Source: Phycisphaeraceae bacterium
GTDB lineage: Bacteria > Planctomycetota > Phycisphaerae > Phycisphaerales > SM1A02
Direction of reading: 5' to 3'
NCBI GenBank assembly: GCA_015709595.1
Contig: CP054178.1
Coordinates: 248,001-312,000 of the forward strand
DNA length: 64,000 nucleotides
Shown: positions 39,458 through 49,431 of the stretch, one piece after another
How the letters are laid out: the number at the start of each line of letters is the position of its first letter
Numbering within the stretch: the stretch's first letter is position 1
Translations under genes and position numbers: made by a program
Notes under the pieces: model-generated
What the model saw: only the letters and a program-made list of their open reading frames with translations
Database searches by the model: none
What the model was told of the DNA's origin: nothing

Positions 39458-42400
39458 GCGAGACTCCAGTGCGTGCAAGAAGGTCGCTGATCGTGTAATT
39501 CACGCTCGCCGCGCCCCAATCAGGGCTCACGCTGGAATGGGTTGGCGATGTAGTGCGGGCCATCGACCGAGTCGTCGTCGTTCACGAACACGATGGCGAG
39601 CCGAAACTTCTCTGACTGATTGACGGCGTAAATGATCTCGTTGCGCGTGACGGTGATGGTGTCGGCACCCGCGACGCGGCCCTTCACCTCAATATGGATG
39701 GGTTCCGGTTGCTTTCCCTCTGCAACGGGCGGGTAACTGGAAACGTCCACCCGCACTTGTCGGCAGAAACGTCGACGACGGTGTGGCCCTTGGCCCGCTC
39801 CGCGTCCATGACGGCGTTCATGGCAAGTCGCTCGATCTTCTGACGTGCGGCGGCATCGGCGGCGGTCAGGGCGGGACCTTCGCCGCGGAGTTGCCGGATC
39901 AAGCCCGCGGGCACGACCAGCGCTCCGCCGAGCACCACGGGGTGCCGTTCTGGACGTGGCGCATCGTCTGGGTTCCTTCTTCCGGCTTTCCAGGCGATAC
40001 CAGGTCCTTCAAGGTGCGGGTCGCATTCTCGAGGTTCAGCCGAACATCTCGGCCTGGCGGCGCGATCGTCGCGGAGCTTGATCTCGCGATCCGTCCAGAA
40101 GTCGATCTCTTTGGTAAGCCGCTCATGCACGGCAGCGAGGGTGCGATCGACGTGCTCAACGCGGCGGGTGGCCACCTCGCGGAAGTGGTCAGGAACCAGC
40201 GATGTCGCGGCGAGTGCGACGGCACGCTGCTCCATGTCCGAGCGAAGCCACGGGGCGCTCAGGATGGACGCGATACGTGGACGTTCGGCTGCGGCGAGCG
40301 GCTCCAGATCCGCGTGAGGTGCCCACCCGGCGAAGGACGCGTTGCCCTCGGGCGTGACGCGGATGAACTGCATTCGCTTACTGAGCACCGTGCCATCGCC
40401 GGATTTGACCTCGTGCGTGAGCAAGAACAGCAGCCAGGGCGTATCGCCGTCATCAGTCAGGTCAACCAGCACCGAGCCCTGGCGGAGCAGGTTGGCGTTC
40501 TGCTCGAGCACGGATCGGTGACGGAGAGCATGAGCGGATGGCCCGGTGCATCAGCACCGCACGCGGCAACCCTGGCTTGTCGTTCGGCTGGATTGCCGAG
40601 CGTTCGAAGCAGACGCGGTCGTACCTCTTCAGGACCGGCTCGCTCTCGCGGCGGTTGCGCCCCGTGATGCGGCGGTCCCGCTCGCGGATCTCGAGGGAAC
40701 GTGGGTGATCTCGTACCGCTCGGGCTCGCGGCGATGGATCGTGCCGCCGAGCGCCAGAACGCCTTCATGAAGAATGAGCGCTGAAGAACGGCTGGAGCCG
40801 CCGCGCCTCGGCTTTCTCCATCTCCTCCTTGACCTTGAACAGGCGGTCTGGCGACATCGTCTGCTCCGCGAGCGCGTTGCGGTTGAGCAGGCTGCGGAGG
40901 TGGTCGTGGTTGAAAGCGTGGTCGATCCGCTGCGTGAGGCGGGCACGCACAGCGGGCTGATCGCCGTACCGGATCGCCTCGATCATCAGGTCCTTGAGGC
41001 TCTTCTCCTCGAAGACGTCGCCGAGGATGTTGAAGACCTTTCCCTTGAGGGCCTCGCACTCGGTCGCGAGCTTGTCGAGCAGTCGGTGCCAGACCGCGCC
41101 CTCGCGGGTCTCCTTGGCCACGAGGCTCAGAGGTGGCAGACCTCGGTTTGACCGATGCGATGGATGCGGCCGAACCGCTGCTCCAAACGATTCGGGTTCC
41201 ACGGAAGGTCGTAGTTGACCATCAGGCTGCAGCGCACTGCAGGTTGACGCCTTCGCCGCGGCCGCATCGGTGGCGATCAGCACGCGCACGTCCTTGTCGG
41301 AGCGGAAGAGCGCTGCGCCTTCTTGCGCTCATCGCGGTGTGTTCCGCCGTGGATAGTGACGATGGAGTCGGGTTGCCGAGGACTCCGGCGATCTTCGCGT
41401 GCAGGTAGTTCAGCGTGTCGCGATGCTCGCTAAAGATGATGATCTTGCGCTGGCGACCGTCAGCGTCGTGCATCTCCGGCGTGTTCTGGAGCAACTTGGA
41501 CAACTCGTCCCACTTGCGGTCCTGGCCTGACGCAACGACTGCTTTCGCTTGGGCTTCCAGGACGTCAGGATCAGGATTTCGGCCTCAAGCTCCGCCACGG
41601 TTCGGGCGGCGGAGAGCTGGTCGACAAGCTTCTCTTCGAGTGTTTCCTGTTCGTCGGCGTTCAGATCATCATCGTCCTCGGGGACCGACGGCACGGTCTC
41701 CGCGATGACCTGGCGGCCGCGGATCCCCAGCCGCTCCTCGCGGATCCGATCGGAGAGCGCGCTCGCGACGACGACGGAGCGACTGATAGATCGCTTCGGG
41801 GCTCGAAGCGAGCCGCCGCTAACGCCGTGAGCGCGAACCCGACCGACCCCTTTCGGTTGCCCTCGGTTGGTCGGCCTTCCCCATTTCGGTCTGGACGTAC
41901 TGCGTCACGGCCTCGTAGAACGCCGCTTCTGGATCGGAGAGGTGTAGTTGACGGTGTACGCCTTGCGCCCCGGAAGAGCGGCGTGCCGTCGAACTTCACG
42001 AGTTCCTCCTTGACCATGCGCGCATCAAGTCCGACGTGTCCACCTTGTGCACGCCGTCACGGAACTTCCGTAGAACCGATCCGAATCGAGCAGCGACAGG
42101 AAGAGCTGAAAATCTTCCTCCTTGCCGTTGTGGGGCGTCGCCGTCATCAGCAGTAGATGGCGGGTTTCCTTGCCGACACGCTCCGCAAGGCGGAAGCGAG
42201 CGGTCTTCTCGAGCTTGGGCCGTAGAAGTGGGCGGCGAGCTTGTGGGCCTCGTCGAAAACAACCAGATCCCAGCCAGCGGTGAGGAGTTTCGACTGGAGC
42301 GGGCCGGGTTTACGATCGTCTGAGCTCTCCGTGTCTTCATCACGTGAAAGCTGATCGAGGCGGACGATGAGCTGGTTGTGGTCTTCGAACGGATTGCCAC

Positions 42401-42989
42401 TCGGCGAGCCTTCGTCAAGAGCTCCGGAATAGACCTTGAACTCCAGGCCGATTTTCGAACAGTTCGTCTCGCCACTGATCGACCAGAAACCAGGCGCGAT
42501 GATGAGCACGCGACGGGCATCTGCGCATGACCAGTTCGCGGATGTAGAGGCCGCCATGATCGTCTTGCCCGCCCCCGGATCATCTGCCAACACGTAGCGA
42601 AGAAGGCGGCGAGGCAGAAGCGATTCGTACACGGCCGTGATCTGGTGCGGGAGCGGATCCACGTTGGACGTGTGGACCGCCATCATGGGGTCGAAGAAAC
42701 GCGAGGTCGATGCGTTTGGCTTCACACGCCAGTTGGAATGCTGCGCGTCGTCGCCGTCGAGCGCCCAAGGCCGCTCGACGACTGCCGGGCTGACTGCACT
42801 TTCGTCAGCGGGCCCAAGTAGCCGCTCTTTCAGCGTCCCGTCAGGGAGCCTGTAGTAGACCTGCATCGCGTCGGCGGAGAGCGGCGTGGTGGCGACGACC
42901 GTGCAGACCACGCCAGGCTCGAGGCCCACCAACGGAACGCCAGGCTGATGTCGGTCAGATTCATGTTTCGTTCGCTCGGTCACCGACAT
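39454..42989 (-). CDS. SNF2-type DEAH helicase with C-terminal DUF3883, frameshifted
   Basis: About 1,175 residues joined. An N-terminal beta domain is followed by motif [28 protein letters not shown] (DEAH) and the C-terminal helicase lobe ([40 protein letters not shown] in a joined frame). Residues about 1,060-1,170 are a DUF3883/NERD-like domain ([36 protein letters not shown]), a fold related to PD-(D/E)xK nucleases. It is the first gene of the defence operon, facing the XRE/ImmA pair. DISARM and related systems also pair a DUF1998/DUF3883-type helicase with a methylase. Confidence 0.88.
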
Positions 42990-43046
42990 GCCCCGCGGTC
43001 AAGCCTCAGTCAATGCCAGGAACGCCTGGATCGAGCCGAGACCGGG

Positions 43047-43075
43047 TTGACCCGCCGGTTATGTCCATGTACAGT
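43047..43075 (+). promoter_or_regulatory. promoter of the XRE/ImmA regulator pair
   Basis: TTGACC (43047-43052), a 17-bp spacer and TACAGT (43070-43075) precede the XRE ATG at 43106 by about 30 bp. The 116-bp gap between this ATG and the helicase ATG must also hold the divergent promoter of the defence operon, which I cannot place. Confidence 0.55.
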
Positions 43076-43105
43076 AAACAGGGAACGAGCGAGCGTCAAC
43101 CCGTC

Positions 43106-43545
43106 ATGACCGCCCACAAACCAAAGTTCGGCAACTTCGTCCGCGAGCGCCGCACGGCCAAAGGGTACAGCCTGCGCCGCTTCGCCGAGCTTGTCGGTAT
43201 CAGCCCGACCTACCTGTCGCACGTCGAGCAGGACAAGGTGGACTCGCCCCGACAGCGGACCGCATCCAGAAGATGGCGGAGCTGCTGGGCGAAAGCCGAC
43301 GAACTGATCGCGATGGCGGGCCGCGTCCCCGAAGACCTCCGAAGATCATCCAGAGCCAGCCCGAGGCAATGCGGCGGCTCCTGCGTGCGGTCAAGGGCCT
43401 GACGCCCGAGCAGCTCAAAGCTGCAGGATCAAGCGTCAAGATGCAGAGGGAGGGCGATCCGTCGTGGTGGTCGTGGGGCCATCACGGAGGTGCCATTTGT
43501 GCCGGAAGTCCGCATCGAGCGGGACGCCGATGTCCTTGTTGCTGA
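43106..43545 (+). CDS. XRE-family HTH regulator, frameshifted
   Basis: The ATG at 43106 gives MTAHKPKFGNFVRERRTAKG and YSLRRFAELVGISPTYLSHV (an XRE helix-turn-helix, residues about 10-60), then in adjoining frames PPKIIQSQPEAMRRLLRAVK and LTPEQLKAAGSSVKMQ. The pair XRE plus ImmA is a known switch of mobile elements, in which the protease cuts or inactivates the repressor. The divergent layout from the helicase gene suggests it controls the defence operon. The 3' end is uncertain because of frame changes. Confidence 0.75.
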
Positions 43546-44167
43546 AAATGCACTGCGTTGCGGCGTGCCCGTCGTCGCGCCGGTGCCCGTTGAGGACATC
43601 CTCGAACTGCATCTCGGCCTGACGTTTGCCATCGAGGATCTCGCGGCGCTGTTCGGAACCGATGGCGTGCTCGGCGCGATCTGGTTCAACGAGAGCTGGT
43701 TCGGATCGACACCGGCTCGATCCCTCGGAGAACCCGTCGCGGCTTGGACGCTACCGGTTCACGCTGGCGCTGAGATCGGGCACTGGCGTCTGCACCGCTC
43801 CTTCTACCGCGAGGACCCGACGCAGGCTGCGCGCTCTTCGACGGCCGCGGGCAACCTGCGGTCGTGTGCCGCGCCGGCGAGAAGAAGATCCCTGTCGAAT
43901 GGCAGGCCGACACGTTCGCCAGCTACCTGCTCATGCCCAAGACGCTCGTCGTCGCGGCGTGGCAAAAGTGGCGCGGCAACCTGGACCCGGTGATCCTGGC
44001 GGATCTTCCGCCTGTGACGGTCTCGGATGGCCGCGATCCGGCCGATGCCACGCTTGATCGTTTCTCGAAGCCGCTGGCCGAGGGTTTGAAGTGTCCGCCG
44101 AGGCGATGCGCATCCGCCTCGAGAAACTCGGCCTGCTGATGCGCGAACGACCCAACACACTGTTCTG
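43490..44167 (+). CDS. ImmA/IrrE-type metalloprotease, frameshifted
   Basis: From GTG 43490: VPFVPEVRIERDADVLVAEN, then TFAIEDLAALFGTDGVLGAI, YRFTLA, a damaged zinc site and WQADTFASYLLMPKTLVVAA, ending LEKLGLLMRERPNTLF. The family needs HEIGH. Here the DNA reads CGCTGAGATCGGGCAC; one A restored (CATGAGATCGGGCAC) recreates HEIGH. The loss is most likely a sequencing deletion, but as written the enzyme would be dead. Length and the downstream XADTFAxxLLMP motif match the family. Confidence 0.8.
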
Positions 44168-44251
44168 ACCCTGCACGATCCGATACCGGCACGGCACTGT
44201 CACGTCCCGAGTGTCAACCATTTAGCAAACGACAGACAAGGAAACTCAGCA

Positions 44252-45422
44252 ATGGCAAAACCGTTCGATCCCGCAAAGTCCTGAAGCAGATCGCCAACAC
44301 GCTGCTCCGCGAGTTCTTCACGCGACGCGGCGAGCTCGCCGACGTCCCGTGGGACCAGCTCAGCGAGCACCGTATCGATCCGGTGTTTGATGCGTGGCAG
44401 TCACTGCCGGAGCATCAGAAGCTCGCGGTGCAGGTGATCCTGCGCGACATCAGCGAACTCTCCGACCACCGCGGCATGGCGGTGCTGGCCGAGGAGATCC
44501 TGTGGCGCAAGCCGGAAATCGCTGACCAGTTCAAGGCGCGGGCGAGCAAGCAAGACAAGGCGATGTGGGTGTACCTCAACCTCCCGAGGCATTCAACGAG
44601 GCAACCCTGTTCGCCCGGGCCGACGCGCTCGCGCGGCGGGCCGCCACTGGAAGCGTCGCAACAGCCTGCCCAAAGAGGCAATCGTCGTCACGGACGCCAT
44701 GCTCCAGGCCCTCGGCGATGCGGCGACGTCGTACTACGGACCGGCGCAGATGCGCGGCCGGTGCTGCAAGGTCGTGCACTACCGCCGCCAGGGCGGCGCG
44801 GAGTACTTCTTCGCGTACCTCGACGACTATCCCGACAAGCACATCGTCTTCGACGGCGAGAGCGACCAGCCGATCATCCGATCGGACCGGTACGCCTTCG
44901 AGAACGTCTTCGTCTACAACCCGGACGACGGCTCGCTCGAGGTGTTCGCGCAGGGTGGCAAGAAGGTCTGGGAGCCACTGCAGTGCGCTTCTGCAAGGCG
45001 GTGCTCGGGCGGCTCCGTCGCACCGACGGACCCGCTGCGGCCGACGTTCATGCTCGATCACCTGCTGACTCCGAACTCTCCGCTGCCGCTGGAGGCGACC
45101 GACGGCGTCGAGGGAGGCGAAGATCACGCGGATGCGGATCGTGCCCCGCGGCTCCAGTGGCTACATCGAGATCAAGGCCGATCCCAAGGGCTCGCGCGAC
45201 GACATCTATCGCAAGCTCGAGCGGTGGATCCGGTCGGAGAACGTCACCGCCGATGGAGTCCGCGTCGCGTCCGCGTCGTTCGCGCTCAAGTTCGCGAACG
45301 AGGGCCCAGGCCGGGCACCGACGCTGGCGTTCGATGTCTCCGTGCCCAACTCGAGCAACCTCAAGAGCAAACCCGATGAGCACCGTGTCATCGGAGAGCG
45401 CTGCCTCAAGCGGCAGGGGTGA
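44252..45422 (+). CDS. unrecognised protein of about 390 aa, frameshifted
   Basis: Opens MAKPFDPAKS, with an AAGGA ribosome site; a missing base near 44281 then leads to LKQIANTLLREFFTRRGELA and WDQLSEHRIDPVFDAWQSLP. Later segments include AEYFFAYLDDYPDKHIVFDG, PTFMLDHLLTPNSPLPLEAT and SGYIEIKADPKGSRDDIYRK. The outline, a helical head followed by mixed beta, does not match a family I know. It is the first gene after the ImmA protease and lies on the same strand as the prophage B early genes. Confidence 0.55.
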
Positions 45423-45425
45423 CCA

Positions 45426-46319
45426 ATGACCAGTGACGCGTTCCTAAGAACACTTCTCTGCGCCCTTGACGACGTCGATCGCGTGTTCGATCACCGCGAC
45501 GTGGCCAGTGGCCGCCCGGCTCGTTCGCTACGGCCGAGCGACTCGGCGTTGTGCGCCCAACCTCCGGCGGCTTGACGGCGGCGTGCCCGCACTGCGAGGA
45601 GGCACGTTTGAGGTCGTCGCCAAACGCGCAGGCCCAGACGGGGTTGATCGGTTGTGGATCTACTGCCCCGAGGACCTGCGGGTCGAGGTGACGCCGGAAA
45701 TGTGTCGCGGATGGCAAGTCCATCCTCACGGATTCGCCGCTGCCGTCGCCGGTGCCTTGCAGCGCTCACCCCGCGCCGGTGGCGATCGTCTCCGACCGAC
45801 TCTGGCGGCTCGGTCGGATTCCATGGCGGGGAAGACTCGTAGAGGTGCTGCTGGCCCGCAGGCACGGGATCCTGACGCTGCGTCCGTGGCGGCGCATGTC
45901 GGGGCGGGCGGCCGGGCGGTGCTGCTGGTCCCTCATCATGCTCCGGATGATCGGATCTGGAAGGGACGTGCTGCGGCGGCGATCTCCTTGTCGCGCATCG
46001 CGAGCTTTGTCGAGGGCAGTTTGTGTTGGATGGTGCGGCTCTTGTGTCGCTGGTTGCGGAAGCGGACGAGGTTGCTGAGCAACGGAGCCTGCTGCCCACC
46101 GACCCCGAGGTGAAGAAGCGGGTTGTCCGCCAGCAGGTCAAGGCCGAAATCAAGGGCCACCTGCAGGACGACGTTCTCGTCGCGGCGAGAAAGACCTTTG
46201 GCTCGACCCGAAAGGCTGCGGCGGAGCTCACGAAGCAACTCGGCAGGCCGGTATCCAGGGACCAGGTTCAGCGTGCCATCGACCGATCAGGGGCCTGGGC
46301 GGCTCATCGACCAGGATGA
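45426..46319 (+). CDS. unrecognised protein with C-terminal HTH-like segment, frameshifted
   Basis: Starts MTSDAFLRTLLCALDDVDRV, three bases after the preceding gene. Joined frames give about 300 residues, with HCEEA near a possible zinc site, VEVTPEMCRGWQVHPHGFAA in the middle and a helical end DDVLVAARKTFGSTRKAAAE / LTKQLGRPVSRDQVQRAIDR that resembles a helix-turn-helix. The final frame is followed by a strong terminator. Function unknown. Confidence 0.5.
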
Positions 46320-46422
46320 TTCTGGATCGGTCGATCGCCGTGTCGCGTCGCAGTCCCGCGACAGGGCAAAGAAAATCTCGCAACGGCGATAAACGCTGTA
46401 TTTCAGGCACTGGCGGGCTTCC

Positions 46423-46446
46423 GGCGGGCGAGCAGCCCGCCTTTTT
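46423..46446 (+). terminator. intrinsic terminator
   Basis: A perfect 7-bp GC stem (46423-46429 with 46435-46441), GAGCA loop and TTTTT run. It closes the two-gene unit 44252-46319. Confidence 0.85.
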
Positions 46447-46470
46447 CATGCCGCCCGCGACACCCCGCCT

Positions 46471-46513
46471 GCGTCCGAGGCCGGTCGGCTCATAACCGGC
46501 CAGTCACGGACGC
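46471..46513 (+). other. two-part stem-loop upstream of the sigma-like gene
   Basis: An outer 7-bp stem (GCGTCCG 46471-46477 with CGGACGC 46507-46513) encloses an inner 7-bp stem (46479-46485 with 46495-46501). The apex CTCATAA equals the anticodon loop of elongator tRNA-Met, but no D or T arm is present, so this is not a working tRNA gene. It could be a leader structure or a recombination relic. Confidence 0.5.
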
Positions 46514-46569
46514 TCCTGTGTTTCCCCGCGGCACGTCGCCGCGGCGCGCGCGCGCTCCGCGGCTGGTTG

Positions 46570-47186
46570 GTGAGCCAGACCTCCGGCCTCGGAGGTCCCG
46601 CGACCAGCCGCAGCGACGTCGTTTCAAACCCGTTCACCGCCGACCTGATCCGCCGCAAGGCCGCGTTCCTCAGCCAGACGCCCGGCTTCACGCGGTCGGA
46701 GGAAGAGGACCTGCGCCAGGAGATGGCGTTGTTCCTCATGACCAAGCAGCAGCTCTTCGATGCTGGCCGTGGGTCCGTCGAGGCGTTCGTCACCTCGGTG
46801 GTGACGAGCTGGATCGGCATGGAGGTTCGCCGCCGCAAGAGCCGCAAGCGCGCGGCGGCATCCGGGCCTTCTCGCTGGACTCGGCCTTCCCCGGCGCGCA
46901 CGGCGAGTCCGATTCTCTGTCCGGGCTTATCGGCGACGAGGACGGTCGCCGCCGGACCGGCGGATCGGCGGTCCCGCACGAAGAAGGCGTCGACATCCGC
47001 GACGAGTGGAACGCCGTGGAGGCTTTGCTGACGGCCCGGGCGCGCGCGCTGCTCCAGGATGTGGTCAACCACGGCCTCAGCGGCACCGCCAGAAGCGGCG
47101 GATCCGCGCGGCGCATCGCCGCGATGCTGGCCGCCATCCGCGAGCGTGTCATCAAATCGCGCGCGGGCCGCTCGCCGTTCGCATAA
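46570..47186 (+). CDS. sigma-70-like factor of prophage B, frameshifted
   Basis: From GTG 46570: NPFTADLIRRKAAFLSQTPG, then TRSEEEDLRQEMALFLMTKQ and VTSVVTSWIGMEVRRRKSRK, the helical pattern of sigma region 2. One missing base near 46860 leads into RAFSLDSAFPGAHGESD and, at the end, RALLQDVVNHGLSGTARSGG with SARRIAAMLAAIRERV, like region 4. A phage-borne ECF-like factor could redirect the host polymerase to phage genes. Region 4 is poorly matched, so other DNA-binding roles remain open. Confidence 0.55.
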
Positions 47187-47318
47187 GGGCTCCAGCAGCG
47201 GGCGACCGCTCGCTGCGGACCGGCAACGCGGGCGTCCGGCTCACTCCCCTTGAGGCGGCGTCCGCCGCTTGCCGGAGATCGCACTGCACCGCCCCGGACC
47301 TGATCGGAGGACAAGCCC

Positions 47319-47610
47319 ATGCGTACTTCGGGTTCCGCTTCCAGTTCACCGCCGATGTCGATCTCGCCGAGGGCCAGAACACGCTTCGCCTCTCGCTTCT
47401 GGCGGCCGAGGGCCTCCACGGCGAGGCGAAGGTCCGCACCGAGGTCACCTACGCGGTGGACCCGATCCGCGCGGATCCGCGTGAGCGGCGGCACCGCTCC
47501 CGCCGAGGCGACGGCCCAGATCTACGTCGCTGCTGTCGCACGAGTTTGGTCGCGAGGCCTTCACCGTCCGGCGCGAAACCGAACCCGCCATCGCGGCGGC
47601 CGCTGCGTGA
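47319..47610 (+). CDS. small phage protein, function unknown, frameshifted
   Basis: The readable protein is FGFRFQFTADVDLAEGQNTL, RLSLLAAEGLHGEAKVRTEV and TYAVDPIR, then in the next frame RVSGGTAPAEATAQIYVAL and EFGREAFTVRRETEPAIAAA. One base restored after the ATG at 47319 gives MRYFGFRFQF. About 95 residues, beta-rich, just upstream of the recombination genes. No family recognised. The following 120 bp to 47737 show nothing convincing. Confidence 0.5.
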
Positions 47611-47737
47611 CCACACCTCTTCCGCTCGTCCGCCTCGGCCAAGGCGCATTCACCTGCGACATCTGGCCTGAAGACATCGATCCCACGTTCTGCAAACACG
47701 GAGATTCCATGCCCACGACCGCAACCCCACACCCCTC

Positions 47738-48524
47738 ATGAACCAGATCAGCAAGGGCCGCAAGGCCGCCCCACCGCGCGTGATGCTGTACGGCACGCAC
47801 GGCATCGGCAAGAGCACCTTCGGCGCGATGGCCGAGAAGCCCATCTTCGTCCCCACCGAAGATGGCCTGGCCGACATCGACTGCGAGTCGTTCCCGCTGG
47901 CCCGCAGCCTCGGCGAAGTCATGGCGGCGCTCGAGTCGTTGTACTCGGGCGACCACGACTACCGCACCGTCGTCATCGACAGCCTCGACTGGCCGAGCGC
48001 TGATCTGGGCCGAGGTGTGCGCCGACGAGAACGTCGAGAACATCGAGAAGATCGGCTATGCCAAGGCTTCTCGTTCGCCATCGACAAGTGGCGAGCCGTT
48101 CTCAGGGCGGCTCGATGCGCTCGCAGTGATCGAGGCATGACCGTCGTGCTCATCGCCCACGCGAAGATCGAGAAGTTCGAGAACCCCTGAGACCGTGCCG
48201 TACGACCGCTACTCGCCGCGACTGCACAAGCTCGCATCTGCGCTTGTGCAGGAGTGGGCCGACGAGGTGCTCTTCGCCACGTACAAGGTCCACACGGTCA
48301 AGGTGGACGAGGGATTCAACAAGGCCAAGCACAACGGCGTTTCCACCGGCGAGCGGATCATCCGCACCGTCGAGCGGCCGGCGCACGTTGCCAAGAACCG
48401 CCTGGGGTTGCCCGAGGAGATCCCGCTCGACTACCGCGTCTACGGCGCGTTCGCCCGCGGCGAAAACCCGTTCGCCGAGGCGATTGCACCTGCCACCACC
48501 TCCGACACCGCCGGCGCAGCCTGA
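47738..48524 (+). CDS. Sak4-like RecA-fold ATPase, frameshifted
   Basis: MNQISKGRKAAPPRVMLYGT begins the protein; Walker A is GTHGIGKSTF (residues about 19-28) and Walker B is YRTVVIDSLDW (about 75). Other frames supply FSFAIDKWR, MTVVLIAHAKIEKFENP and the end YRVYGAFARGENPFAEAIAP. The total is about 263 residues. Sak4 ATPases are phage RecA-like cores that support single-strand annealing and commonly stand next to a DUF669 or SSB gene, as here. Three or so one-base gaps lie between 47995 and 48190. Confidence 0.78.
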
Positions 48525-48583
48525 GCGCCGTCGTCGTCGTCCGTCGCTCATCCGTCCATCACCAATCGCAAAGGAACTGACTC

Positions 48584-49054
48584 ATGGCCACGCTGAACAA
48601 CTTTGATGCCAACCAGATTGACCCGTCCGTCGCGCTCGATCCGCTCCCCGCGGGCAAGTACCTCGCCGTCATCTCCGAGTCGGAGCTCAAGCCGACCAAG
48701 ACCGGGGGCGGCAAGTACCTGCAGTTGACATTCCAGATCATCGACGGCGAGTTCAAGGGCCGCCTGGTCTGGGCCCGCCTCAACCTCGAGAACAAGAGCG
48801 AGATGACGGTCAAGATCGCCCGCGGCGAGCTCTCGGCCATCTGCCGCGCCATCGGCGTGATGCAGCCGAAAGACTCGGTCGAGCTCCACAACGTCCCGCT
48901 GGAGATCAACGTCGGGCTGAAGAAGCGCGACGACAACGGCGAGTTCACCAACGTCATCAAGGGCTACGCCAAGAAGGGCGGTGGCGGCGCGCCAATGAGC
49001 GCCCGCGCTCCCGTCGGCGTCGGCCCGGGGAGCACGCCGCCCTGGAAGCGCTGA
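48584..49054 (+). CDS. DUF669 single-strand-binding-like protein
   Basis: 156 residues, intact. LDPLPAGKYLAVISESELKP, GKYLQLTFQIIDGEFKGRLV and MTVKIARGELSAICRAIGVM are family hallmarks. The end is a flexible Gly/Pro tail with PPWKR. DUF669 proteins replace SSB in many phages and pair with Sak4-like ATPases. First clearly unbroken gene after the frameshifted zone. Confidence 0.88.
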   Translation: MATLNNFDANQIDPSVALDPLPAGKYLAVISESELKPTKTGGGKYLQLTFQIIDGEFKGRLVWARLNLENKSEMTVKIARGELSAICRAIGVMQPKDSVELHNVPLEINVGLKKRDDNGEFTNVIKGYAKKGGGGAPMSARAPVGVGPGSTPPWKR

Positions 49055-49431
49055 CCCCCCCAAGTTCATCTGGTCGCGTCCTCGAGCTCCCGTACCCGCC
49101 CAGTGTCAATCACATCTGGCGGCGGATGGGCTCCAGAACCGTGCTGAGCCGCGAGGGTCGGCGCTACCGCGCGAGCGTGTGCGCCGCCCTCGCGGCGAGG
49201 CGGGTCGTTCGGGTGAACGGTCGGCTGGAGGTGCGTGTCACCGTCTGCCCGCCCGACAACCGCCGGCGCGACCTGGACAACGTGCAGAAGGCGCTGCTCG
49301 ACGCGCTGGCGAAGGGCGGGGCGTACCGCGACGACTCGCAGATCGATCGGCTGGTTGTTGAACGCGGCTCGGTGACGCCGGGCGGCAAGGTGCTGGTGGA
49401 GATCACACAACTCAACCCCCGCAACCCATGA
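49051..49431 (+). CDS. rusA: RusA-family Holliday junction resolvase, CTG start likely
   Basis: The RusA opening ELPYPPSVNHIWRR lies upstream of the first ATG (49126), so the true start must be earlier. The best candidate is CTG at 49051, which overlaps the DUF669 stop as CTGA; no ATG, GTG or TTG exists in frame nearby. From there the protein has 126 residues, with DNRRRDLDNVQKALLDAL and DDSQIDRLVVERG, which supply the metal-binding Asp residues. RusA cuts four-way junctions during replication and packaging. It overlaps the helicase ATG. Confidence 0.85.
   Translation: MTPPSSSGRVLELPYPPSVNHIWRRMGSRTVLSREGRRYRASVCAALAARRVVRVNGRLEVRVTVCPPDNRRRDLDNVQKALLDALAKGGAYRDDSQIDRLVVERGSVTPGGKVLVEITQLNPRNP

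Noticed and set aside
46479-46501. A tRNA-Met gene
   Set aside because: Only an anticodon-arm-like hairpin is present; no D arm, T arm or acceptor stem can be drawn around it.
27538-48190. Calling all broken genes in the island pseudogenes
   Set aside because: The breaks are single-base losses that leave family motifs and start/stop overlaps intact, and they stop abruptly at about 48.2 kb; consensus error explains this better.
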